The notes under the pieces are model-generated. The model was given only the letters and a program-made list of their open reading frames with translations, did not search any database and was not told where the DNA came from. Below, piece after piece: positions 25,838 through 35,676 of a stretch of 64,000 nt of DNA. Source of the DNA: Bacillus sp. OK048 (lineage in GTDB: Bacteria; Bacillota; Bacilli; Bacillales; Cytobacillaceae). Made by a program: the position numbers and the translations under genes. Each line of letters starts with the position of its first letter. The stretch's first letter is position 1. The stretch covers positions 1 to 64,000 of the forward strand of contig NZ_FNHN01000012.1 of NCBI RefSeq assembly GCF_900103525.1, read 5' to 3'.

Positions 25838-27058
25838 TTAAGATAAAATCCTTTTTTCTCCTTCAATCGCTTTGATTGGATCAATATTTTGTGTAAATTC
25901 AAGTGTACCAATGTAGTTACCACTCTCATCTCTTACAGCAAAATAACGAATGTATACATATTTATCACGGAACTTAATCCAGAAGTCCTCTGTATCCTTC
26001 CTACCAGCTTTGAAGTCAGCCAATAAATCTTCTACTACATGTACACTTCTAGGCGGATGACAATTTTGAACCGTACGGCCAATAATGGCTTTAGTACGAG
26101 CAAAAATTCTATCTTTTCCATGTGAAAAGTATCGGACAACATCATCTTGATCAATGAAAGTAATATCTACAGGTAAATGATTTAACAGAAGCTCTAATTG
26201 TTTTAATGAGAGTATTCCTGTTTCCATCTTGATAAACCCTTCAGACATTGCTTTCTCTTCTAACTCATGTCTTTCAGGTTTCCATACCTCTGTAGGTGCG
26301 ATCAAGCAATAGCCAATTTCATCACTTTCTCGAGCGATCTTCACCCATTCATCTTCGGTGAAATTGTTCAAGGCCATAGGGAAAAGAATATTCACTTCTC
26401 GATAAATCATGGTAGTAACTTCTTGAATAACAAAATTTAATACATCCATTACTGCCTGTTTATCTCCATTATACGAAGTTAACTTCAGTCTAGCATCTTT
26501 AATGGCATCACGGATAAAATCGTTAATGCGCCACATGTTTGTAGTCGGTCCAAAAATGCCGTATGTCTCAAGATAAGGGAAAATTAAATTTTCTTTCCGG
26601 CTATAATGCTTATCAATATCAAAAAGAAGGTTTATATCTTCCAATAAAGTAAATACATTATCAGAATTATCTTCAATCTGAAATTCATGTACATGCCTTT
26701 GCATTTGATCATTTACAAGCTTATCCAGCTCTTTATTTTCTAATATAAAAGTGTGAATAGGGTGGCCAGGCTGCTCCTCAGGCTTATTCGTTTTTTCAAT
26801 TTCCTCAATAGCGTCTTTAAAGATTTCTGTATGCTTTGAGTGCAATCTGTGCATTTCTTCAACAGATAAATCTCCGAAATCATGCTGCAGCCGTGATATC
26901 TCTTCTATAGTTATTTTTCCAATAAAAGCGTCAAAATGTGCTTTTACCTCCGTGACACTTTTTCCATCATGAAGATCTTTAAAAATTTGTTTTAAAATTG
27001 CTTGACGTTTATTTGAAGTGTTTGTTAGTTGTTCACGATTATTAATAATTTCGCTCAT
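25838..27058 (-). CDS. DUF438 / hemerythrin-like / PAS domain protein
   Basis: A 406-residue cytoplasmic protein of three parts. Residues about 15-85 are the DUF438 domain. Residues about 95-235 are a hemerythrin-like HHE domain with ligand-type residues in GHPIHTFILENKELDKL, DKHYSRKENLIFPYLE and YREVNILFP, expected to bind a di-iron centre. Residues about 285-400 are a PAS domain (PVDITFIDQDDVVRYFSHG, KYVYIRYFAVRDESGNYIGTLEF). Homologous proteins are candidate oxygen/NO/iron sensors. AGAGGAG precedes ATG. A Fur-like box 42 bases upstream suggests iron control. Monocistronic. Confidence 0.87.
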   Translation of the reverse strand: MSEIINNREQLTNTSNKRQAILKQIFKDLHDGKSVTEVKAHFDAFIGKITIEEISRLQHDFGDLSVEEMHRLHSKHTEIFKDAIEEIEKTNKPEEQPGHPIHTFILENKELDKLVNDQMQRHVHEFQIEDNSDNVFTLLEDINLLFDIDKHYSRKENLIFPYLETYGIFGPTTNMWRINDFIRDAIKDARLKLTSYNGDKQAVMDVLNFVIQEVTTMIYREVNILFPMALNNFTEDEWVKIARESDEIGYCLIAPTEVWKPERHELEEKAMSEGFIKMETGILSLKQLELLLNHLPVDITFIDQDDVVRYFSHGKDRIFARTKAIIGRTVQNCHPPRSVHVVEDLLADFKAGRKDTEDFWIKFRDKYVYIRYFAVRDESGNYIGTLEFTQNIDPIKAIEGEKRILS

Positions 27059-27099
27059 AGGGATTCTCCTCTTCTATTGGAACTTTGATTTCATAGTAA

Positions 27100-27114
27100 T
27101 GATAATGAATCTCA
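27100..27114. promoter_or_regulatory. Fur-like box upstream of the DUF438/hemerythrin gene
   Basis: TGATAATGAATCTCA matches the 7-1-7 Fur consensus TGATAATNATTATCA at all but three positions, and the flanking bases extend it (AGTAATGATAATGAATCTCAT). It lies 42-56 bases before the start codon, overlapping the likely promoter. Confidence 0.4.
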
Positions 27115-27243
27115 TACAACTAAAATAACAGCTTTTGAATAAGCAGTTTGTGATTAACATCATTGTTATAGAAAATACTTTGAAATTGTGAAAAATATAA
27201 GAACAAATTTGTACGTTACGAAAACACTTATGTAAAAAATAAA

Positions 27244-27274
27244 AAGTACCAGCGAGAGAGTATCGCTGGTACTT
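27244..27274 (-). terminator. Intrinsic terminator of the methionine aminopeptidase gene
   Basis: AAGTACCAGCGA / TCGCTGGTACTT, a 12-bp stem, followed on the minus strand by TTTATTTTTT. Confidence 0.88.
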
Positions 27275-27283
27275 CATTTACTT

Positions 27284-28036
<753 letters not shown>

Positions 28037-28136
28037 CTACTTATCATATTTTATCGTTGGAAACTTTCCATTCTCTTATTTTAGGCTTATATATATTAAA
28101 AATTCAAGTATGTTTACTTTTTGTATAAAACAGAAT

Positions 28137-28979
28137 TTAGTCCTCGTGATTCCAGTGAGCAGGCATCACTAAGGCTGATGGTAGTTTTGTATGTTTATTA
28201 CCCTTGGCAGCATTTACTTGTGCTTGGGTAAGAAAAATACTATTAGTAAGATTAGCCCCACTGATATCTGTATCTCTAAAATCCGCACCTATTAAATCAC
28301 TCCAGCGGAGATCCGCATTTCTTAGATCAGCAGCTATTAATAAAGCACCCCTTAAGTTTGCTCCCTTTAGATTTGCGCCTCTCAACTTCGCACCTAAATA
28401 GTCCATGGCCCGGCGGGTATTTTTATGTTTGTTACTGACTTGATCACGTACTAATTCACTCGCACGAATTAATAACTTATTTACATTTGCTCTGTGGCCA
28501 CTAACATCAATTGTCAGAATAATTTCAGGACTATGAAAAGTTAGCGCCTCAGTCTCTTCAATCATTTTCTGTACATCTTTATGAATCGATTTTGCAGCTC
28601 CTATCATAAGGACCTCATTTAAATACCAAAGCATTTCTTGAAGCTGCTGTATAATCGGATAAACTGCAAACATCTCCTGAGCTATACTTTTGTTTGTGCG
28701 CCAATTTTTGCCATTATAGGTGACTTGAGATACCTTTTGACCAGCACCAAAGCATTCATAAGCCGAACATCCGCGAAACCCTTTTTTACGAAGATCTATA
28801 TGGATACTGCATAGGTAGTTGGATTGTAAATTACTGCAGGGAGTACCCCCGTCTTTATCAATTGCGAAGTCTGCCGATTTTGCATATGGTAAGGCAACGC
28901 AGCATAATCCAAAGCATTTTTCACAGTCAGCACGTAAATGATTTAATTTATTGTCGTCTAACGTTCTTGTATTAGACAC
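28137..28979 (-). CDS. Pentapeptide-repeat protein with N-terminal cysteine cluster
   Basis: A 280-residue protein. Residues 19-76 hold eight cysteines (CEKCFGLCC at 19-27, then C48, C57, C71, C76) and H60, a pattern like YkgJ-type metal-binding modules. A helical middle part follows. Residues about 195-250 are A(D/N)LxX pentapeptide repeats (GANLKGANLRGALLIAADL onward), a right-handed quadrilateral beta-helix. The whole arrangement is widely shared in bacteria, but its job is not known. It starts with GTG eight bases after AAGGAAG. Monocistronic. Confidence 0.82.
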   Translation of the reverse strand: MSNTRTLDDNKLNHLRADCEKCFGLCCVALPYAKSADFAIDKDGGTPCSNLQSNYLCSIHIDLRKKGFRGCSAYECFGAGQKVSQVTYNGKNWRTNKSIAQEMFAVYPIIQQLQEMLWYLNEVLMIGAAKSIHKDVQKMIEETEALTFHSPEIILTIDVSGHRANVNKLLIRASELVRDQVSNKHKNTRRAMDYLGAKLRGANLKGANLRGALLIAADLRNADLRWSDLIGADFRDTDISGANLTNSIFLTQAQVNAAKGNKHTKLPSALVMPAHWNHED

Positions 28980-29267
28980 GAATCACACTTCCTTCTTAAA
29001 AAACCTTGCAAGAAAATTGTTATTTAGAAAAATAAAACCTGTATTATTTTATCATATATATACAAATATGTCTTTTTCTCATTTCTGATTGATTTTCTCA
29101 AAAATTTGATTACCTTACAGTCCTGTATGGGTTTTATTTATATAACTAGCGAAATTTATTCTTTTTTTTTGAATGAGTACATAGACTAATATGTTGCTTC
29201 AATCTTAATGCATATTTTCAACAACAACCGCATACTGTTTGTAAGAATGGAAAGGAGAATCCCACCT

Positions 29268-29576
29268 ATGTCTAATGAGGAAGTAATTAAAAGAATTGAA
29301 AGCATTACTCATCCAAAGGTACGTAATATTGTGAGAGTTTGCGTCGAACAGGGCTGTCGGTTTAAACCTCATCCAAGCAATCCTAATTTAGTGAACCTAT
29401 TTGACCCTTCTGTACGGAAAAACATCATTGGGGATATTAATCTTTCTAGTCCAAGGGGATATTTCACCCTTGAAGTGGAAAATGGACGTTTCAAGTCGTT
29501 TAGAAATGAAGTAATCGGTTTAGATATAGAGCAAGCAGAATTCGAGGAAAAAGTGCTTAAAAGGATTAAGCGGTAA
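29268..29576 (+). CDS. Hypothetical protein (102 aa)
   Basis: A soluble 102-residue protein beginning MSNEEVIKRIESITHPKVRN, with a cysteine pair (VCVEQGC) and a basic helical C-terminus (EKVLKRIKR). ATG 29268 is chosen because AAAGGAG lies ten bases upstream; the frame extends 20 codons further up without a ribosome site. No family recognised. Its own terminator follows. Confidence 0.6.
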   Translation: MSNEEVIKRIESITHPKVRNIVRVCVEQGCRFKPHPSNPNLVNLFDPSVRKNIIGDINLSSPRGYFTLEVENGRFKSFRNEVIGLDIEQAEFEEKVLKRIKR

Positions 29577-29597
29577 TCCACTAAAGCAACATATATG

Positions 29598-29635
29598 AAA
29601 AAACGCTTGGGGTACTTATAGATCCAAGCGTTTTT
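29598..29635 (+). terminator. Intrinsic terminator
   Basis: AAAAACGCTTGG pairs with TCCAAGCGTTTTT around a 13-base loop. Confidence 0.85.
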
Positions 29636-29673
29636 CCATCTGATCTCTCAATGCTACGAATGATTCATCATGA

Positions 29674-29703
29674 AAAACAGCCTATCCTTATGGGATAGGC
29701 TGA
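29674..29703 (-). terminator. Intrinsic terminator of the cardiolipin synthase gene
   Basis: On the minus strand AGCCTATCC pairs with GGATAGGCT, followed by GTTTTTC. Confidence 0.8.
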
Positions 29704-29738
29704 AGCTAGTTCTTCAATGAACATGATGGTTAACTATC

Positions 29739-31187
29739 TTATAAAATCGGAGAAAGTAATCTAGAAATCGATTCTTTAAGACGAACCTCTAATGAACGTT
29801 TTTGATAGTTTTCAAACGTTAATAACTTCGACACTTTTATATCTTCTTTAAAAATCTCTGTTAGCTTTTTAGAAATCTCTTCATTATATAAAAAGGCATT
29901 CACTTCAAAATTGAGTTTAAAGCTTCGATAGTCTATGTTCGCCGTGCCAACGGATGAAATTTCTTCATCAACCACAAGTGTTTTTGCATGGATGAAACCA
30001 TTATTATAAATAAAAACATTTGCGCCCACTTTTAATAATTCACTAACATGGGAGAGCGTTGCCCAATAGACAAACAAATGATCAGGTTTATTGGGAATCA
30101 TGATATTGACTTCAACACCCGACAGGCAGGCGATACGAAGGGCATCTAACAAGCTTGCATCTGGAATAAAGTAAGGGGTTTGGATATATATAGATTTTTT
30201 TGCCGACATAATCATTTTAATATAGCCATTCTTAATTTGTTGAAATTCAGAATCTGGTCCACTTGTAACAATTTGGATCCCGATATTCCCATGAGAGATA
30301 TCTTCTGGATAAAGATTTGGAACATAATCAACATCTTGATCATCAGAGGCTTGATTCCAATCAAGGATAAAACGGGTCTGAAGCTCATATACTGCAGTTC
30401 CTTGAATCCGTAAATGTGTATCTCGCCAATAGCCAAACTTTTTATTCAGACCAAGATATTCATCCCCAACATTGAAACCGCCGACATAACCAATTTCCCC
30501 ATCTATAATGACTAATTTTCTGTGGTTGCGGTAGTTCATCCGTAAATTAATAAAACGAAATTTAGATGGGAAAAAGACTTCCACCTGTCCTCCAGCCTTC
30601 CGAAATTCTTTAAAGGATCTTTTCGGCAAGCTGCGTGACCCTAATTCGTCATAAAGGATTCGAACCTTTACCCCTTGCTTCGCTTTTGTTGTCAGCGCTT
30701 CGATTAGTTTTTTACCCAATTTATCATTTTTGATAATGTAGTATTGAATATGAATATAATTCCTTGCTGCCATGATATCTTTAAATAGCTGATCAAATTT
30801 CTCTTTACCATCCGTAAAGATTTCAACAGCATTATCCTCTGTTAATACCGCCTGGTTGTTAATTAAATGCATATAAATTAAATCGTTGTTATCTTTTGCT
30901 GCAGCACTTAGAAAATTAAATTGATTTGTTCGAAGCTTGTCAAGCTGTGTTTCAAGTGTTTTTTCGAAACCAGTCTTTTTAAGATCATCCCATTGAAATA
31001 AACGTTTTCGACTTAAATTTTGTCCTAATAATAAATACAAAACAAATCCGAGGATAGGAATGAAAAATAGAACTAACAGCCATGCCCAAGTAGAACCAAC
31101 GTCTCTTCTTTCTTGAAAAATGACAAAGAGGGCCAATATGATATTCAAGACAAGAAGTAAACCTAATAATATAGAAATAATATCCAT
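29739..31187 (-). CDS. cls: Cardiolipin synthase
   Basis: A 482-residue membrane enzyme that joins two phosphatidylglycerols into cardiolipin. Two N-terminal membrane spans (about 2-50) precede two phospholipase-D domains, each with an HKD motif: HRKLVIIDGEIGYVGGFN and HAKTLVVDEEISSVGTAN. Length equals Bacillus ClsA. ATG 31187 is preferred because AAGAGAGGG lies eight bases before it; the reading could extend eight codons further. Monocistronic. Confidence 0.95.
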   Translation of the reverse strand: MDIISILLGLLLVLNIILALFVIFQERRDVGSTWAWLLVLFFIPILGFVLYLLLGQNLSRKRLFQWDDLKKTGFEKTLETQLDKLRTNQFNFLSAAAKDNNDLIYMHLINNQAVLTEDNAVEIFTDGKEKFDQLFKDIMAARNYIHIQYYIIKNDKLGKKLIEALTTKAKQGVKVRILYDELGSRSLPKRSFKEFRKAGGQVEVFFPSKFRFINLRMNYRNHRKLVIIDGEIGYVGGFNVGDEYLGLNKKFGYWRDTHLRIQGTAVYELQTRFILDWNQASDDQDVDYVPNLYPEDISHGNIGIQIVTSGPDSEFQQIKNGYIKMIMSAKKSIYIQTPYFIPDASLLDALRIACLSGVEVNIMIPNKPDHLFVYWATLSHVSELLKVGANVFIYNNGFIHAKTLVVDEEISSVGTANIDYRSFKLNFEVNAFLYNEEISKKLTEIFKEDIKVSKLLTFENYQKRSLEVRLKESISRLLSPIL

Positions 31188-31421
31188 GGCAAAAACCCTC
31201 TCTTTTGACATAAAAAATTCATATTAGTATCTTCTTTTTCTCTGCCACCCTATGATGACAATGATAGGAGGGAATATATTTTCAAGGGCAATAAGGAAAA
31301 AAAAATTTGATGAAAAGTAACTTTATACTTTTACGTTCAGAAGCCAGAAAAGTTTCAAATTGGGGCATCTTCTTCTATTTACTATATTTTCAGGAGGTAG
31401 AAATAAAACCTTATTTCAAAC

Positions 31422-31452
31422 GAAAAAAACATTTGAAAATTCAAATGCTTTT
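31422..31452 (-). terminator. Intrinsic terminator of the NAD(P)-binding protein gene
   Basis: CATTTGAA / TTCAAATG stem, followed on the minus strand by a seven-T run. Confidence 0.85.
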
Positions 31453-31469
31453 TCCAAAGTAATAATTGT

Positions 31470-32114
31470 TTAGAGCAATGTTAAAGCTTTTCGAATCGGA
31501 ACATTCCCCGCAACAAGGTCAAATGACTGGTAATATGTATTTTCTTCTGTTAATGATTGGATAATTGTATTTGCCACATCCTCACGAGGAATTTTTCCAC
31601 TTCGAATGTCGTCCGCTGCTGTAATCATCCCCGTTCCCGGCTCATTCAATAGCCCACCGGGGCGGATAATTGTATATGTTAGTTCACTTTGTTCGAGCAT
31701 TTTGTCGGCATAGTATTTTGCGGCATAATAGGGAAGCATCTTTTCATGCCAATTTTCTCTTCTGTGTGCCTGAATCGCACTGACCATGATGAAGCGTTTA
31801 ATTCCTATTAATTCAGCTGCTTCGATGGTTTTCACAGCTCCATCAAGATCAATGAGTAATGTTTTATCATAGCCTGTAAGACGGCCAGAACCTGCGGTGA
31901 ATACGATGGCATTGCAGCCTCTTGCTGCTTGAGCAATGTCTTCCACACTTTGTTCTAAACAGGCAACAGACACTTCTATATCCATTTTTTTCAAAGCATC
32001 AGCTTGTTCTTCCTTTCTGACCAATGCTTTGACAGTATGTTCTTTATTGTCTCTTAGTAGATTAACTAGAAGCTTTCCAACCTGTCCATTTGCTCCGACC
32101 ACTAATACGTTCAT
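31470..32114 (-). CDS. NAD(P)-binding atypical SDR protein (YhfK-like)
   Basis: A 214-residue Rossmann protein of the atypical short-chain dehydrogenase group: nucleotide motif VLVVGANGQVGKLLV (residues 3-17), IVFTAGSG mid-strand and YYAAKYYAD in place of a canonical YxxxK. Length and motif agree with Bacillus YhfK and with NmrA/BVR-B-like proteins, which may act as redox sensors or reductases. AAGGAG precedes ATG. It lies downstream of the DsbA-like gene on the same strand but each has its own terminator. Confidence 0.85.
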   Translation of the reverse strand: MNVLVVGANGQVGKLLVNLLRDNKEHTVKALVRKEEQADALKKMDIEVSVACLEQSVEDIAQAARGCNAIVFTAGSGRLTGYDKTLLIDLDGAVKTIEAAELIGIKRFIMVSAIQAHRRENWHEKMLPYYAAKYYADKMLEQSELTYTIIRPGGLLNEPGTGMITAADDIRSGKIPREDVANTIIQSLTEENTYYQSFDLVAGNVPIRKALTLL

Positions 32115-32172
32115 AGATGTTAGCTCCTTACCTTATTTACCACTATTATTTCATTGTGTACTCAACTTATGC

Positions 32173-32201
32173 AAAAGTCACTCCAGGTGGGCTGGAGTGA
32201 C
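32173..32201 (-). terminator. Intrinsic terminator of the DsbA-like gene
   Basis: GTCACTCCAG / CTGGAGTGAC, a 10-bp stem with a short loop, followed by TTTT on the minus strand. Confidence 0.8.
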
Positions 32202-32209
32202 CAATGGCA

Positions 32210-32944
32210 TTACTTTTCTTTTTTTTCAGGAATAACACAATTTCCATCCACACAGCTTGCATCTTCTGCACTAACGGTAGAAAGGTCCTGCAGCACGGGG
32301 GCCGGATTTTCTTCTTCCCATACTTTTTGCAGTGCTCCTGAAAACGTTGCGGTTGGTTGCGCACCAGAGATGGCATATTTTTGATTGATAATAAAAAATG
32401 GAACGCCCGTTATCTGATATTGCTGTGCAATTGATTGATCGATTCGGACATCATTTGCATATGCCTTTTCATCGTGGAGAACCTTTAATGCCTCCTCACG
32501 CTCAAGCCCCGAAGCCTCCGCAATATCGGCTAATGTTTCTACATCACCCACGTTTTTGGATTCAGTAAAATAGGCATATAGAAGTTTTTCAGTAATAGCC
32601 GCTTCTTTCCCTTGTGTTTTTGCAAACTTCGCCAAGCGATGAGCGTTAAACGTATTGGTTGGCTTCATGTTATCAAAATTAAACGTTAATCCAACTCCAG
32701 CGGCTTGCTGACCAACATTTTGATTCGCTTGCTTTGCTTGTTCGATGCTCATCCCATATTTTGAAGCTAATGATTCATGAATACTTTTGCCACTATATGG
32801 TGGAGAATTAGGATCTAGTTCAAAACTTTTAAATTCTATTTCAACATTGTCACTATGTGGAAATTGAGATAGAGCCTCCTCTAACCGACGTTTCCCTACA
32901 TAACAAAATGGACAGACAAAATCAGACCAAACTTCAATTTTCAT
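32210..32944 (-). CDS. DsbA family oxidoreductase (FrnE-like)
   Basis: A 244-residue thioredoxin-fold protein lacking a signal peptide, so cytoplasmic. The CPFC active site is at residues 12-15 (SDFVCPFCYVGKRRLEEAL). The cis-proline segment is ITGVPFFIINQKYAISGAQP. The extra cysteine pair near the C-terminus (CVDGNC) is typical of FrnE-type proteins, where it can act as a resolving redox pair in oxidative stress. GAGGTG precedes ATG. Monocistronic. Confidence 0.9.
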   Translation of the reverse strand: MKIEVWSDFVCPFCYVGKRRLEEALSQFPHSDNVEIEFKSFELDPNSPPYSGKSIHESLASKYGMSIEQAKQANQNVGQQAAGVGLTFNFDNMKPTNTFNAHRLAKFAKTQGKEAAITEKLLYAYFTESKNVGDVETLADIAEASGLEREEALKVLHDEKAYANDVRIDQSIAQQYQITGVPFFIINQKYAISGAQPTATFSGALQKVWEEENPAPVLQDLSTVSAEDASCVDGNCVIPEKKEK

Positions 32945-33139
32945 AAATACACCTCATTTTTCTACGATTCATCTTTATAGTAACATACGCTTCAAAAAAA
33001 CTTAAAAGTCATGCTCACATTTAGATGTTTAATAGGAGGTCAGTTTGGTGAAGGACAATTCTTTCCAACTATTACAAAAAGAGCACTCGTTGCCAGTATG
33101 CACCCGAATGCTCCACTTCCTATAGTAGATGGATTTTTT

Positions 33140-34414
33140 TTATGACGCAGTTTTTTTACTTTGACTTGTTTTTTTCAATACTAAAAATACATAAATCAGC
33201 ACTGCTCCAATGGATGCAAAGGCAATGACGAGCCCCATTGGAAGTGCAGATTGTTCCCCCCCTAATCCAACTAATGGAGAAGTTATACCGCCGATTGATA
33301 GGGATAGTACTCCAAGTAGCGCTGCGGCACTGCCCGCATTTTTACCTTGCTCCTGCATGGCGAGCGAGAAACTTGCGGTGTTGACAACACCGACACTGGA
33401 TACAACGAAAAATAATGGGATCATAATGAGCCATAACTTTGCCTCAAGCAGCAGTAGGATTAGTAAGACCAGCGAACCGAAAACAGACATGGCTAATCCG
33501 AAGGTCATAAGCTTAGACTCGCGGAATCTGACAGATAGCCTGCCTGTTAATTGACTGGCAATCATAATACCAATGCCATTGAGGGCAAAAATGAGACTGA
33601 AGGTTTCTGGTGAAGCCCCATATATACTTTGCACCACAAAGGGAGAGCCTGATATGTAGGCAAACATTGTTGCACTTACTAGACCCTGCGAAAGTGCATA
33701 GCCAATGAAACCCCGATCACCAATCAATTTTTGAAAGGTGCGAAGAGTATTTTTGATACCAGCATTTACCCGTTTCTCCGCTGGCAAGGTTTCTTGTAAG
33801 CCGAAAAGAACAACAAAAAACATAATAAAACCAATTAAACCTAACACAACGAAGATCCCTTGCCACGGAATAAATCTTAACAGTAAAGCTCCTGCAACTG
33901 GTGCAAGAATGGGTGCAGCCCCATTCACTAATGACAGAAGAGCGAAGAATTTGGTTAGTTCAATTCCTGAATATAAATCACGGACAATCGCCCTTGAGAT
34001 AACCATCCCGAATGAACCTGCAAGGCCTTGAATAAAACGTAACAAAATGAAGGTCCAAATCGATGGGCTAAATACACATAGGATTGAAACAATAAAATAA
34101 ATAATTAATCCAATGAGTAATGGTTTTCGTCTGCCGCGAATATCACTAATGGGACCGGCAAATAGCTGTCCTAAAGATATTCCTAACAGGAAAAAAGTTA
34201 GACTTAGCTGAATAAAAGAAGCGCTTGTTTGAAAGTAATCCGCTAAGATTGGCAGCGCTGGCAGATACATATCAATCGATAACGGTGCAAAAGCCCCTAA
34301 TGAACCAAGCACAACAGCCATCCATAAACGTTTGGAACGAGTAATTGCACCAGGATTGTCTATTGAACTATTTAATGAAGAACCCAAATTTGAATCATCC
34401 CCTTCAACACACAT
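33140..34414 (-). CDS. MFS multidrug exporter, Bcr/CflA family
   Basis: A 424-residue transporter with 12 predicted spans. Family segments are APLSIDMYLPALPILADYF in span 1, GQLFAGPISDIRGRRKPLL (MFS signature loop 2-3) and the drug-export segment AISRAIVRDLYSG. Bcr/CflA transporters expel drugs (bicyclomycin, chloramphenicol) or small peptides such as sulfonamide or cysteine compounds. ATG follows GGAGAATAAGATAA; a TTG ten codons in also has AAGGGGA before it, so the exact start is uncertain. Confidence 0.9.
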   Translation of the reverse strand: MCVEGDDSNLGSSLNSSIDNPGAITRSKRLWMAVVLGSLGAFAPLSIDMYLPALPILADYFQTSASFIQLSLTFFLLGISLGQLFAGPISDIRGRRKPLLIGLIIYFIVSILCVFSPSIWTFILLRFIQGLAGSFGMVISRAIVRDLYSGIELTKFFALLSLVNGAAPILAPVAGALLLRFIPWQGIFVVLGLIGFIMFFVVLFGLQETLPAEKRVNAGIKNTLRTFQKLIGDRGFIGYALSQGLVSATMFAYISGSPFVVQSIYGASPETFSLIFALNGIGIMIASQLTGRLSVRFRESKLMTFGLAMSVFGSLVLLILLLLEAKLWLIMIPLFFVVSSVGVVNTASFSLAMQEQGKNAGSAAALLGVLSLSIGGITSPLVGLGGEQSALPMGLVIAFASIGAVLIYVFLVLKKTSQSKKTAS

Positions 34415-34608
34415 TTATCTTATTCTCCGATTATACTTTTTATAATACAAATGATAAAGCTTTGAGAATTTCCTATAACGATAAAGTCTACATTCCCCCT
34501 AAGAGTTTGTTACAATGAAAAGGATTTTTAACATAAATAGAGAATATTAATTCAACTTGTTATTTTTTTGAAAAATTCAAATAATTATATACAAAGAGGT
34601 GTTCCTAG

Positions 34609-35070
34609 ATGAAAGAGTGGACAAAAGAAATAGAGATTGATGTTCCTATCGACAAGATTTGGGATTTATTTGATGGTTCATTAGAAAAAATGCAAAAAAT
34701 TATGCCACAGGTTGTTGGGAATACACCGGTAAAAGTGACAGAAGATGGCGTTGGGACAATCTACCGTCAGCAGTATAAAGAAGGAAAGCGGATTGAGGAG
34801 TATGATGTTGAAACGATAGAATATTTGAATACTCCTGATCATAAAAAAATGAAGGTTGGATTTACCTTAGCCAATTTATTTGAAATTACAGCTGGCTATG
34901 AAGTAACGAAAATAAATGAAGATAAAACACATTTCAAATACACGACAACGAATAAACCATTAAAAGCAATCTTTAAACTATTTTTATGGTTTGCCAGTGA
35001 TAAGACCGTTGTTAAATTCGTTGAACGGGTAAAAGCAATAGCCGAAGAGGAACAAGCGTTGGTGAAATAA
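34609..35070 (+). CDS. SRPBCC (START/Bet v 1-like) family protein
   Basis: A 153-residue helix-grip protein: the N-terminal WTKEIEIDVPIDKIWDLFDG and C-terminal helix VKFVERVKAIAEEEQALVK are typical of polyketide-cyclase/AHSA-like SRPBCC proteins that bind hydrophobic ligands in a cavity. The ligand is unknown. AGAGGTG precedes ATG. A TGTTACAAT extended -10 lies at 34507-34516. Sixteen bases downstream begins the thioesterase gene, so they form an operon. Confidence 0.8.
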   Translation: MKEWTKEIEIDVPIDKIWDLFDGSLEKMQKIMPQVVGNTPVKVTEDGVGTIYRQQYKEGKRIEEYDVETIEYLNTPDHKKMKVGFTLANLFEITAGYEVTKINEDKTHFKYTTTNKPLKAIFKLFLWFASDKTVVKFVERVKAIAEEEQALVK

Positions 35071-35085
35071 TGAAAGGAGTCTAGA

Positions 35086-35517
35086 ATGGATGATTATCGC
35101 TTTTCACATCGATTAAAGGTGCGTTATTCGGAAATTGATGGTCAAAAGATTGTTTTTAATTCGCATTATCTTACGTATATTGATGTGGCCGTCACAGAAT
35201 ATTTCCAGCAGCTACTTCAGCCTGATGAAGAGTTTGACTTTGTGTTAGCAAAATCAACTATCGAGTATAAACGATCGGCTTACTTAAACGATTGGTTGAC
35301 TATTTGGTGCCGAGTGGAAAAAGTCGGCACCAAAAGCATGACCATGAGCTTCATGATTACGAGAGAAGATGAAGAGGAACCCGTTCTGTTAGCAGAGATT
35401 ATTTATGTGAGCGTTGACCACGATTCGTTGTCCCCCTGCCAGGTTCCTGACATTGTGCGGGAACGAATCGAACAATTCGAACTTGAGTATCAAAGTATTC
35501 CCCATTCTAAAAAATGA
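35086..35517 (+). CDS. Acyl-CoA thioesterase (hotdog fold, YbgC/FcbC-like)
   Basis: A 143-residue single hotdog-fold protein. The active-site segment RYSEIDGQKIVFNSHYLTY (about 13-31) aligns with the RYxExDxxGVVYxxxY pattern of 4-hydroxybenzoyl-CoA thioesterase-like enzymes, with D18 as the likely catalytic acid. The GVV(Y/F)H piece is changed to KIVFNS, so specificity may differ. Hydrolyses acyl-CoA in the cytoplasm. GAAAGGAG lies before ATG; it is cotranscribed with the SRPBCC gene. Confidence 0.87.
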   Translation: MDDYRFSHRLKVRYSEIDGQKIVFNSHYLTYIDVAVTEYFQQLLQPDEEFDFVLAKSTIEYKRSAYLNDWLTIWCRVEKVGTKSMTMSFMITREDEEEPVLLAEIIYVSVDHDSLSPCQVPDIVRERIEQFELEYQSIPHSKK

Positions 35518-35676
35518 GGGATTTTTCATTTTTATTAATTGACCAACACATTAGGCGCTAGATTATATAGACTTACACTTTTCACTGGTGAATCCATCTT
35601 TTTACAAAAATGCAGTGATTAAACATATTAGGGTGCATTTTGGAGATAATAACTTCGATTACCTTGAAAGGATGGG

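Noticed and set aside
28204-28401. Plus-strand frame opposite the pentapeptide repeats
   Set aside because: A mirror frame of the repetitive coding sequence with no ribosome site.
35501-35527. Terminator after the thioesterase gene
   Set aside because: Arms CCCATT/AATGGGG-like are short and mismatched; not convincing.
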